From Trichostrongylus colubriformis (taxonomy: Eukaryota > Nematoda > Chromadorea > Rhabditida > Trichostrongylidae), in assembly GCA_963978905.1 (NCBI GenBank), contig OZ022258.1, positions 58,016,591 through 58,080,590 of the forward strand: a DNA stretch of 64,000 nucleotides, in the 5' to 3' direction. The notes below the pieces were generated by a model. The model did not search any database, was not told the DNA's origin, and saw only the letters and a list, made by a program, of their open reading frames with translations. Shown here piece by piece: positions 1 through 10,771 of the stretch. Numbering within the stretch: position 1 is the first letter of the stretch; each line of letters begins with the position of its first letter. Made by a program: the position numbers and the translations under genes.

Positions 1-249
1 GCTGGCGCACACTACTGCGCGCGATTCATGTCGATAACGTGCAAAATGGGTTCGATGCAAAGCGAGTGAAGTATATTAATAACGAAAAGCTTTTTTTTAT
101 TACGCCATCTCTTCTTTTTCCAGTTCTATAGCTCAGCTTGAAGCAGAGGAAAGGAAATTTCGCTCAATTCCATACACAACTGTGGAAGTGCCGATCAAAC
201 CCATTTTGCACAATATTGCCATGAATCGCGCGCAGTAGTGTGCGCTCGC
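1..249. mobile_element. Palindromic MITE at the left edge
   Basis: GGCGCACACTACTGCGCGCG (4-23) is repeated inverted at 220-245, with inner matches GCAAAATGGGTT/AACCCATTTTGC. The true left end may lie before the window. Confidence 0.75.
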
Positions 250-1325
250 CAACTGGTAGTAGGATGTTTGGTCACCTGTGAATCAACCATTTTTGAATGC
301 TATGAAAGGGTTCATATTGGTTCATGTAGTGGTATGATTCGCTGGTGTTCACTGCTTCACCCCACTTTCATTCCAAATTGCTACCTACGCGATCCCGCTG
401 TCACTGTCGCACGTATGTGAATTATGCCGCTACAACCTATGTCCGGCTGAAGGAGGCGATATTCATCCGAGAAGGTCCTTCAACTAACACAATTCGACGC
501 CAAAAAGATGCCCAATAAAATTCCCCGGTAGAAAAGTAGGCAGTAGAAAGATACCTAATTCTACAAAAACCAAGGATGCAGAAGGGATTTTCAGCAAAAA
601 AAACATACCGCTGCAGAGTGGAAGCGATTTCATCGTTTTGTCTATCGGTCCGAAAATACAGTACCACCACGCTGACCGACGAGATCCTACAAAATAATGC
701 AGTGGATAAGTGTAGCTTGAGGATTCACGGAAACTCAAACTACTTGAAGCTAACAAAGCGTACTCACACATTCGTCTTCTTGTCAATTTTTACACCAGCA
801 AAGTGCTCTCCAACGTAGTATTCATCGTTGTAAAGATGCATTGTCGGAAATGTGAGCCGAAAATTCGGATGAAGTCGTGAAGAAGCATTCCGGTAGATTA
901 AGTTGAAAAGTGGGACTACCTAAATTGCTAATATGCTTTTGGCTTTGAGATACTCTGCAGCCACATTAGGTCGAGTGGTATAAATAGAGCGCCCCGCAGC
1001 AGTGCCGCCGCTGTTGCAAACTATGAAAGCGGCCTCGCGCTGAGGTTACACCTTGCGGATCGTACGATGCGCAGGATCGCAAAATTGCATGAACACAAAG
1101 TCTTTAGACTTGATAAAAGAAAGACCAATAAAAGGGATAAAAGAAAGACCAATAAAAGGAAGACTCGAAGGCTCGATAACACAGTCCGGGTGTCGTTGTG
1201 AATACGGATCTGTCTTTTGTGGCCATTAGCTTGGTTGGTGGCGGAGCATAGTTTGACAAGGTACCAGCGAGTTCGTTACCACTGGGAGAAATGGCCGCGT
1301 CACAGACTCGTGCATGTCCCGCATG

Positions 1326-1630
1326 TGTACCCTTTTGTCAGAATTTCGCATCGCGCCGTATAGCAAGCGAAGCAATGTGGATGAGCGAAAGGGGGTATTG
1401 TTGGGTCCTAAAGCGATTACAAGTCCACTGTGTATGGAGCCCCTGGCATTATCGTGTGAGCGCTCTTTAGGTCGCGGTCATTTATCAATTGACGCCGGTG
1501 CCGGCGTCAACTGACGCAGACACGTAAAGTATGACCACGGCTTGAGACCCTACAATAGCAGCGCGCACAGCTCGCACACATCATTTGCACGCAGCTAGTC
1601 GCTGTGCAAAATCCTGACATAGGATACATA
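1326..1630. mobile_element. MULE-like MITE family A, copy with internal insertion
   Basis: GTGTACCCTTTTGTCAGAAT at the left and its complement ending near 1630; flanks share CCCGCATG (1318-1325 and 1631-1638). A small extra palindrome (GACGCCGGTGCCGGCGTC, about 1489-1508) sits inside. Confidence 0.75.
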
Positions 1631-1647
1631 CCCGCATGCCCCTGGGA

Positions 1648-1890
1648 TCGGGTGTGTGCAGATATGACAGCGAATCGCTTCGCAGCGTTCCACTCGCGGC
1701 GCCACCAGTACGACTCGCCGTATCGATTGCCCTTGGGAGCCGGCCGAGCGTGACTGCGTCACGTCTGCGCTTCCACTCATGCCACACTGCCTCGCTTGAA
1801 GGCTGCCATGCCCTGCCACTGGCTCTCGCACCCGCCGCACCGCTCGCCGCGGGCGGCAACGCGATTCGCTGTCATATCTGCACACACTCC
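1648..1890. mobile_element. MITE with 27-bp inverted ends
   Basis: GTGTGTGCAGATATGACAGC and its complement GCTGTCATATCTGCACACAC frame a GC-rich centre whose middle (CTGCCTCGCTTGAAGGC) is shared with the element at 2575-2882. Confidence 0.8.
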
Positions 1891-2574
1891 TGGTTCCCGC
1901 GCTCTGTGACACGCCAACCCAGTGAGCTATCTCCTTGGACCCGGCGTAGTGTCTGAACGCTATTCACTTCCTTTAACAAGGGAGATACTGTGAAGCTCTT
2001 CTAGAGCATATTTCGTCAAAAACTCGGAAATATCAACTCAGCAAACGCCTCAAAAGTCATGCCATAGGATGTGAAGCCCAGTACTTTCCAAGGGAGAGGT
2101 TTCAGTACTTATCTATGATATGTGTAATCGTCCACAAACACTTGCTTGTCCAGTCGCACTATGTCATTTCAGTGGAAATGCGTCAATCTAATGAAGCTTG
2201 TGATGCAGTTATCACGACGAAGATCATTGAGTCACTTTCATTCTATTTGATACTCGCTCACAACAGGCTATTTCCAGCCGTAGAAATGATGTAGGACGCG
2301 AAGACAGTGGGGCGGAGCCATTCATTCAATTCCCGTACGATTATCAATCAAACGAGGGGAGGAGGAGCGCGTGGGGTGCGCACCGGGCATTCCCGGCAAC
2401 GTCACGTCGCCCGGGCCCCGAAATAAATATCGATCGAATGGGCTTGCGCACTGCCGCTCGCTAATCAGAGTTTGGTATGGTTTGGCAAAATGCCACTGGG
2501 TTTATAGTCACGTGCCTTGCCGCCACCTAACACTTGCCGCGGTGGCACACAGTCTGCCGCAGGCAATCGCGGCC

Positions 2575-2882
2575 CCTCGCTGAAGGGCGGGGAAAATTAC
2601 GCCAAAAAATCGCGTGGCCGCCCGCGGCGAGCGGCGCGGCGGGCGCGAGTGCCAGTGGCAGTGCTGGCAGCCTTCAAGCGAGAGAGTGTGGCAAAGGTGG
2701 AGGAGGCAGGGTGGCGTGGGCGCAGGAGGCAGTGTGGCATGGGTGGATGCGCATATGCAGAGGTGACGCAGCCATGCTCTGCCGGGCTCCCAAGAGCAAA
2801 ATCGATTCGCAAGTCTGGTGGCGCCGCGAGTGCGGCGCCGCTGACGCGATTAATTGGCGTAATTCCCCCCACCCCTCGCTGA
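2575..2882. mobile_element. GC-rich MITE related to the 1.7-kb element
   Basis: Ends CCTCGCTGAAGGGCGGGG and inverted CCCCACCCCTCGCTGAG, with AATTACGCCAA on both sides. The overlapping GC-rich open frames here are not genes. Confidence 0.65.
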
Positions 2883-3214
2883 GTTTTACCCGCGCAATGT
2901 CCGTACGTGTCTTGATGGCTGCAATGACCACCTCGACATACTGCTGATCATTAAAACTTGATTCCTTATCCCAAAGGCAGAATACGAAAGCCTACCCCGG
3001 CTGGATTGCAACTGCATAACTGCTATAGTAAATAATCAGGGCCTGAAGACCTGCAGTATCCTCCGGGATTTGTTTTTAACGATTCTGATAATGCTCGGTA
3101 TTACTCTAAATCGTCTGAGGTACAGTCCATTTCGGGGTGACTGATAGGGCGTAGCCTGCGGATTTGGGTGAGAGGTATCAAGCTCTCACTCCGTCCCACA
3201 CTCTCGAAGAGAAG

Positions 3215-3365
3215 GGGGTTTTTAGATTTTTCTAAGTTTTCCGCTGTTTATTTCATTCTTTCTCTACTGTTATTATACACTGCTGAGCATCCCTACTTTC
3301 ATATTCCACAATCTGTCAAACTTAACCCTTCCGGTGTCTCTAAGTGACTGCAATCACTGTCGCTG
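3215..3365. repeat. Dispersed repeat shared with 14640-14790
   Basis: ACACTGCTGAGC, CCCTACTTT, ATATTCCACAAT, TTAACCCTTCCGGTGTCT occur in the same order in both places, without a coding frame. Nature unknown. Confidence 0.55.
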
Positions 3366-3987
3366 GAATTTGGGCTGTGTGACTGCCGTCAGGTCTGTTG
3401 AGGATGAAGGAGCAATGTGGAGACTGATGCCTTTTTACCTTTCGCATCTGGTGCTTTTTAGTCGAAGAGTTGCAGCAGACATAAAACATTAAGTAGGTGC
3501 AAAATATCAGCTATCCGACGCAACTGCCTAGATTGTTCATTTCATGCCCTCCCACTCTCTAGAGGAAGAGGGAAATTAGTTGAAGTTGTATTGAGCTTTA
3601 GTGAGAGGATTTTCGTTTCTTGGGCTACCACTAGTGACAGCTAGAGATATCTGAGCTCAACTGCATAAAACCACACGCTCACCTGATTCTCTGAACAACT
3701 GCTACCAGAACACAGTTCTGCAAAGGAACATTTACTCCTCCCATCCACAGAACATTCCGTTGTAAAGTTGTACTGAAATTTCCCTAACATGATCAAAAAT
3801 ATCGTCAGAAGTCAGCATAGTTTTCAAAATGAAACCACTCACTTGTAGATAATTAGCTAGTGCTTCCACTTCATCGAAGTAATTTTTTCGTAAAAGGTTT
3901 CCCATGTCACGAGCAGTTACAGTGACCTGAATACCTAAGAATGAGAGGTGAAGCCTCTAACGAATTGAGTAACACTATTTACTTTAT

Positions 3988-4130
3988 GGCCTGCTAAGGC
4001 CGACTTCATACTCAATGCCGGCAGGGCGCGGCTGCGTACACAGGCAGCGAGGTAGAGTGGCACAGGTGGAGACGCAGAGACACGCAGTCACGCCCTGCCA
4101 CCTGCCCCGAAGAGTATGAACGCGGCCCAA
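3988..4130. repeat. Repeat family B copy
   Basis: CGACTTCATACTCAATGCCG at one end and GAAGAGTATGAACGCGGCC at the other, with GGCAGCGAGGTAGAGTGGCA and GGAGACGCAGAGACACGCAG between. Confidence 0.65.
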
Positions 4131-4314
4131 GAGGAGGTAGCCGGGCGATTTGGTGTTGCAAGGTACCAACGTGTCTCTCGGCATGCCCCAATGCTGCATC
4201 GATAAGGCCACGTTCATACTTTGCGCACCGACGCCATACTAATCCAAAGCATCTTTTTATCGCGGGATGCGCCAGCCACCGTCTCCTTGCAGCATCAGCA
4301 TTGTTTATAATATA

Positions 4315-4712
4315 CAGTAGCGCTCAAAAGTCTTCGGCCAAATGGTTTTTTAGAAATTTTAGTATGTTGTACTTGGAGACACTGCATACTTAATATACTA
4401 TTTTGGCGCTCAACGATGTAAGTTACGTGGTTAAATGCAAATTTTTGTTTTTGGAGTGCCATCCCTATGCCGTCTCGCTGTGCCGCTGTCATTTAAATTC
4501 GTGGTCTTTCTACAAAATATTAATGTTCTCTGAGGCCTGCTCGTTTTATTTTTGTAAAGAAAGCCGTTTTCCTTGACCAAGCCTTTTACTTTTTTTCGGT
4601 GGTCTTGTAGTAAATTCTTGTAAAAAACCATGAAAAGATTTTATCAAATTTGGTCAAGTAGAAAAAAAGTTATGACAAAAAAGTTTTGGCCGAAGACTTT
4701 TGAGCGCTACTG
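4315..4712. mobile_element. Tc1/mariner-type MITE, 398 bp
   Basis: Perfect terminal inverted repeats of about 29 bp (CAGTAGCGCTCAAAAGTCTT then CGGCCAAA) flanked by TA at 4313-4314 and 4713-4714. Short frames inside do not resemble a transposase. Confidence 0.88.
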
Positions 4713-4719
4713 TATGTGC

Positions 4720-7385
4720 CCCTTCCTGACACCAAATCATCCCTGATGCTGCCTTTGAAAGGGTGAACTGAATTCTTGTTGTCTCTTGACAGCTAATCTA
4801 CCACAAAGCGTGTTTACCTCCAGCCAAAATTTTCCTCCTCGATCGTTGAAAAACTCATTGGCGACTGCGTGCTCATAGTGTGAAGCGGCTCCCGAAGGAC
4901 TTGAAAGGAAAGATTGGATACGAGGTAAAGCAAAGCTTAAAGAAAAAGGCACACATACCTGTACAGGTACCATATCCGATTTTCCTCATAGAATCTTAGT
5001 AGTCCGACAGCGCTAAACACCGTGACCAAAACGGGAATCCAAAAGAATGGCGCCGGATGTCTTAAAACAAAAGTTTTTGGCATGATATCTATCTGTTTTC
5101 TATACTTACAAACACTAACTGCAAAATTGCGCTCATATTAAGAAAAACGAATTATTCGCATACTTTTTTTTCTAAAACAGCACAATTTGTTCTACGTACG
5201 GTGTTGGAATTACAAATGCTGTTGTGGGCCCTTGATCGAGACATGCATACAATCAGAAAGGCTTCATTCACATTGGGCGAGGGAATGCCGTAACGTAAGG
5301 CTTAGCGACAAATGAATGCATATGTAGATCGTAATCACGCTCGCAATCCGTCATGTCGCGGACTATGAACGTAGTCTGGTGTAATGTCGGCATAAATTCT
5401 GGTGATCTCCATATGGATAGCCCCACCTCGATATTACTTTTCTTCCCGAGATAGCATGATTTGCTCTACGTACGGAATCAGAACTAGGCTATTGCCGGCT
5501 CAAAACCGAGACATACCCATCTCCCATCCCCCTTTCGTACCATTTTGCATTCCAGCACTCTGCTGCGTGAGCTTGTGCTCGGAGTAACAAAGAATTTTTT
5601 GATTGGCCATATTCCACAGAATGAAAGATCTCAATATCAGCCCACCAAAGGAGCCATTATGGACAATGAAGAGAACCAGAAAAGGGGAGAAATGATTACA
5701 GTAAGAAGCGAGTTCGAAAACATCATATAAGCCAAAAGCCTCGAATTCTTTATCGTGGTACTTTTTGACCGCTTTTCGTGCTGCACCTCTGCAAATGGCC
5801 ACGTTCTGCAAAGGCGGGCAACTTTCGCGATTGGCTGGCTTATTCGTGCTTACCGCCTTCATCAACAAGCGGCTAGTGATGCACCCACGATGAAGAACGC
5901 GATAGCACGTTTCCTATCGTGGAACTTCTTATTCCCACCTTCCCAGTTCTCGGGTTTTCGAATGATTAGTTCCGATCTTTCTCTGCTCTTGCACGACTGA
6001 TTAACGCGATTTTCATATTCCTCATTTTTTCCACAAATGGCTACTTATAATGTGTGCGAAACAATGTGAGACTTCAAAGGTTTTATTCCAAGAAGTCTTT
6101 TGGAATAAATTTCGGGAGTCTTAAATTGTTTTATACACATTTAGATCAACATGAGACTTGGCAAAAGACTGATCAATTTCTACTGATGCGTTTAAAGCAG
6201 CGTCCTTTGGCACAACCAGATGGCCAGCTAAATACTATACAGCTTTCCCGTCCCATAAAGATAGCATTAGGGACAATCAGGCCGGCTTTGGAATAAGAAC
6301 GTTGTGGTACTAAGTAGCCACCAGAAGAGAAAGAACCAAATGAAATGATAGAAACTTGAGAATGAGAGCCTCTACGGCGAAGGACATCTTTCACGCCCTC
6401 TGCACACTGATGAGTGTGATGAAAATGGCGAAGGCATCTAAGGCACCCAGCCGCCAACGCTGCCTCGTCATTCGCAGCTACTTGGCACAATCAAAGGGGT
6501 CCGCTATAAGAACCCCGAGGTGTGCTTTCCAAACGACCTTCTCCACAGATCATATCACTGAAGACATCGTTAGGGGCAATTCTATCATGATGTGGAACGA
6601 TCGTGGAATAAGTGGAGGTGATCAGTAGTGTAAAAGCAGCAAATGAGCAAAAGAAAACGATCAAAATCCCGAAAAAAAAATCGAAAACTATCCTTTATAT
6701 TTCTTTCCTTTCGCCCCCTCACATCTCTAGCTCGTGGGAATAGATGCAGGCGGGCAAGGAACTAAGTCAGCCAGTCGCAAACGTTGTCCGTCCCTCATGA
6801 CAACTCGCCTGCGTATGGGAGGCAGCGCGACTGGCAGCGTTGCGGGGATCGCGAAGGAGACCCCCAGATGCGCTTTTTCAATGGGAGTTTCGCCACGGGG
6901 GATCGCTACGGAAACCCCGAAATGCTCTTTTTCAATGGGAGTTTCGCCACAGATCATCCCTCCTGAACTGAAATGTGCGTCCACATAGAGTAGTTTAGCC
7001 CCCCTGACGGTATCTCTGATACTCGTCTGATTTCGTCCATTGACCTGAAAAGCGCTTCTAAGCTGCACCGATGCTCGGCGACACAAACACTTTGATCACT
7101 TCAGTGGCTATGAGCTTATGAATGAGGTCGTCAGCGGCAACAAACAGGCCAAAATATCGATCAGAGTCTTCGGGATGCATCACGAAAGTCGCGATCGCTG
7201 CGATCGATAGCGATTGCTTCGCCGAGTATGCACACAACCTTATAAAGCTCTATCATTAATTATTTACTGGAAAATATATTGCGTATGTAAAAAAAACAAC
7301 GAAAGAAAAAGTTTCCAGAAAGTGATCGAGTCTGGACAACTTTCCTGTATTGCAAGGTGGACTATATCGAGGTCTTCGGATTATC
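4720..7385. other. No gene seen
   Basis: Short frames only, in both strands, with no recognisable protein or splice chain. Includes the small tandem duplication at 6.85-6.96 kb. Confidence 0.5.
6850..6960. repeat. Tandem duplication of about 55 bp
   Basis: TTTTTCAATGGGAGTTTCGC occurs at 6877 and 6929, each preceded by GAAACCCCxxAATGC-like sequence. Related CTTTTTCACCGGGATTTCGC is at about 62076. Confidence 0.65.
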
Positions 7386-7393
7386 CCGTTGTA

Positions 7394-8771
7394 TTGGGTT
7401 GGGGAATAAGTCCCCGCCGTTTTTTTCAACCCCGTTTTTCACATTGTTTCCTTCATCTTTCCACAAAGCTTATAGATGTTTTCGATAGAGCTTTTTCTGC
7501 TCTACAAAGTGCTATAATCTGTTTTTGATTCCTTCGACTACCTAATATTTATGAGGTTTGGAAATGAAGTTTGCTGAAGGCAAAAACTTGCCACTTGCGC
7601 ACCTCATCTTTCTCGTTTGCCATCGAGATCAAAAAATGTATGTATATATGTTTCAATAGAGCTTTTTCAGCTCTACAGAATGGTACTACTTTTTACTCAA
7701 ATCGCTCAACTTTTTGCTGTTTTTGAGACTCAGAAATGCAGTACTCGCAAAAGTGTGCACTTTCGTTAACTCCTCTTCTTCGCCTACCATTGAGATTGGA
7801 GAGGATGTGCATATATGCATTCAATAGGGCTTTTTTTGCTCTACAAGATGATACCACTCTTCTTTTGTATCCTCTCACATTTTAGCATGTAGGAATAGGT
7901 CGACACCTGTTTTTCCATTCAAAATTGCGTCATAAAAATGAATTTTTTCGGCAGAGTGCTTCCTATCATTCGATAGAGCTCTTTTCGCTCTACAAAATAG
8001 TGTTTATGGTTTTTGTTAGAATTAATTTCTTCGATTTTTTAGAACATTTAAAAGTCGACGAAATCGAGCATTTTCGACCACATCTGTCAAAAATGCTCGA
8101 TTTCGTCGACTTTCAAATGATCTAAAAAATTGCTAAAATTAATTCTAACAAAAACCATAAACACTATTTTGTAGAGCGAAAAGAGCTCTATCGAATGATA
8201 GGAAGCACTCTGCCGAAAAAATTCTTTTTCATTACGCAATTTTGAATGGAAAAACAGGTGCCGACCTATTCCTACATGCTAAAATGTGAGAGGATACAAA
8301 AGAAGAGTGGTATCATCTTGTAGAGCAAAAAAAGCCCTATCGAATGCATATATGCACATCCTCTCCAATCTCAATGGTAGGCGAAGAAGAGGAGTTAACG
8401 AAAGTGCACACTTTTGCGAGTGCTGCATTTCTGAGTCTCAAAAACAGCAAAAAGATGAGCGATTTGAGTAAAAAGTAGTACCATTCTGTAGAGCTGAAAA
8501 AGCTCTATCGAAACATATATACATACACTTTTTGATCTCGATGGCAAACGAGAAAGATGAGGTGCGCAAGTGGCAAGTTTTTGCCATCAGCAAACTTCAT
8601 TTCCAAACCTCATAAATATTAGGTAGTCGAAGGAATCAAAAAACAGATCACAGCACTTTGTAGAGCAGAAAAAGCTCTATCGAAAACATCTATAAGCTTT
8701 GTGGAAAGATGAAGGAAACAATGTGAAAAACGGGGTTGAAAAAAACGGCGGGGACTTATTCCCCAACCCAA
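7394..8771. mobile_element. Large foldback element, 1,378 bp, TA target duplication
   Basis: Two arms of about 683 bp (7394-8076 and 8091-8771) are near-perfect reverse complements around a 14-base centre. The ends are TTGGGTTGGGGAATAAGTCC, flanked by TA at 7392-7393 and 8772-8773, in the style of mariner termini. Each arm holds four copies of a mini-hairpin, AGAGC-TTTTTCT-GCTCT (7487, 7658, 7825, 7975 on the left), spaced 150-171 bp. The sequence between hairpins is itself repeated in diverged form (TTGCCATCGAGATC / TACCATTGAGATT). No transposase is present. Mirror-image 61-codon frames in the arms are a by-product. Confidence 0.92.
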
Positions 8772-9373
8772 TAGTATGCAAGAATCCCAGTTTTACTGCA
8801 CTAACAAAGCAATTATTCAGTGAGGGAAGTACTTGGCCATCGTATCAGCAGACTGATTACTCGAGATTACTTTTCTGATTACTTCAAAACGTAAATGAAG
8901 ACGATATCACCTATATATGTTACCTTGATTTGTTTGTTTATTGTTTATGTTGTCTCATACAGCACAATGATTAATGAATGAAGAAAGAGATCTACTGCGA
9001 TGAGTAAAAAGCAATCGAATGGTTGCCGCAATGCTTCCCGGACTTTCCCCGCTAAATTCTTTCTGCTAAGCTACGATTGAGGTCATCTGCAACGCTGACG
9101 TTTCAATTCACATAACTATAGCGCTGATACTAGTGTATTCTTTCTATATTCTTTCCAGCGGGAATCCGAAAGACAAATCGTTTGCTTCTGTTCTAACTAT
9201 AACAAGCTTTTGTTCTGACTGTTACTTTATTATAAATCCCACGACTGAGAGAGAGGACTCAAAACTGCACCCACAAATGCCTGAACGACTGGAAGGTTCA
9301 CAAGAACTTCCCATTATAAGTATCTTTCAGTACACTCTTCAAGCAACCAGCAGTGGACGCCGCGGACCCAGTG

Positions 9374-9607
9374 CTAAGGCTTTGCTTTTTTATTTCTTCC
9401 AAAAAGTCCTGGCATGACTTCAAGAGCATTCGTAAGCAACTGTCTGACTATCTCCCGCCCATATTTTACAAAGTGTCTAGGTATAAGTGGAACGCTCGAA
9501 GTCAGAGACTTGAAAATTTCACTTGAATCACCCGAAGCAGATGGAATTAGAACAGATTGGTTAGAGGTCGATGAATTTGCAAGCTCATATAGGTTTACTT
9601 GCAGTAA
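9374..9607 (-). CDS. Possible 3' exon of an unknown protein
   Basis: An open stretch of 77 codons follows a reasonable acceptor (CACTGCAG, upper edge 9607) and ends at TAG (9374-9376). The product is Ser-rich at the start (ELANSSTSNQSV), then SEIFKSLTSSVPLIP, HFVKYGREIVRQLL and a basic tail (GRNKKAKP). Its composition looks more protein-like than the surrounding frames. I do not recognise a family and could not find a matching upstream exon, so it may be chance. Confidence 0.2.
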   Translation of the reverse strand, partial: LLQVNLYELANSSTSNQSVLIPSASGDSSEIFKSLTSSVPLIPRHFVKYGREIVRQLLTNALEVMPGLFGRNKKAKP

Positions 9608-9888
9608 CTGCAGTGCGCATCTCAACTATCTTAAGACTAGAGCCTATTTACCTCTCCAGACATCAACACTGTGAGACTGCGTACCGATTCCTATTTGTTA
9701 ATAGCTCTATTTCCCATTCTTCATCTCTTACATTCTGTCCACGGAACGATGCTCCCTTGCTTTCTAGCAAGTTTGAGAGATTTTTATTATTTAATAATCA
9801 CTAGATTACTGCTGTTACTTATTCAGAATTCTCACGATGCTATAGTTCCACCTGTAGATCGTTTTACAATGACGCGTCACAGTCATGA

Positions 9889-9942
9889 ATAAATAAATGA
9901 ATATAAATAAATGAGTATAAATAAATAAATAAATAAATGAAA
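9889..9942. repeat. AAAT microsatellite
   Basis: AATAAATAAATGAATATAAA and further AATA units. A similar tract is at 30798-30834. Confidence 0.8.
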
Positions 9943-10047
9943 AGTATTGAACACTGAGCAAAAATCTTTTGTGAACAGCAAGTGACCAAAAATTACCCAC
10001 ATCAGTACGGGTATATTATTTTCCAAAGGCAACGGCGTATTACATCA

Positions 10048-10128
10048 GGCCACCTTCATGGTTTGAAGCACCCGGCGTGTGTGCGCGCCGACTGCTGTCG
10101 TCGACGCAAAGCATGAAAGTGGCCTAAG
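10048..10128. mobile_element. Small palindromic MITE
   Basis: AGGCCACCTTCATGGTTTG at the left and CAAAGCATGAAAGTGGCCTA at the right. Confidence 0.6.
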
Positions 10129-10579
10129 TGCCATGTAATCGCATGTGGTTGCAACTAGTATTACACAGCCACGCCACAACCCACTGCATAGCGTCACCAG
10201 CACCGCTGTCTCTGCGTGCCATATTACCCCAAAAAAGCATCGTTATCCCTATCCTCATTGCGTATCAAAAATACCCACCAATCACGTCGTAATGTCATAC
10301 AAAACACAATGGCGCCAAAAGCGGCCCGATCGGAACGAGGGGCATTATTGCATCGATTCTTGTTCAATTTAGCAGTTCCCATTGGTTATTGGAAGAGCCA
10401 TGAGTCACAAGAAGAAGAAGAGACTTTAGCCCTAGACTGTCTTTAGCCAACTTTGTAGTGAAGTAGAGATAAAAAGACGATTTTCAATGGTCTCCGCTTC
10501 TGATGAATCGCGCATAATATTCTATTCCTCTTCCCAACTACTGGAAATCAGATCTTTCATTCAGAGTGTGCAGGAATTG

Positions 10580-10771
10580 CTAAGGCGCTCCTTCATTCTT
10601 CCAGACAAATATAACATCTACATATCGAACTACCCCACGATAAAATGAGAAGCTTGTAAGGATCGAACTGAATGTGCCTATGCAAGGGATGGGCGAGACA
10701 AAATTCATGACGATAATTTCGCCTGGAAGCATAATGACGTGGCGAAAAAGCTGGTAAAAAAACAGTTGCAC
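10580..10771 (-). pseudogene. Possible reverse transcriptase remnant
   Basis: The minus strand reads SFYRGVVRYVDVIFVWKNEG and then, across a frame change, QFLHTLNE. This resembles motif C of Penelope-like or other non-LTR reverse transcriptases (RYVDDxFVxW...FLxxLN), with the second Asp replaced by Val. No other RT motif could be joined with confidence. Confidence 0.25.

Noticed and set aside
2371..2947. Overlapping GC-rich frames of 70-137 codons
   Set aside because: They coincide with an inverted-repeat MITE, and the composition follows the repeat.
5500..5868. 122-codon minus-strand frame
   Set aside because: No similarity, no signal or motif, and overlapping frames on the other strand are of similar quality.
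7693..8471. Two almost identical 61-codon frames on opposite strands
   Set aside because: They are the same sequence in the two arms of the foldback element. No initiation context or similarity to a protein.
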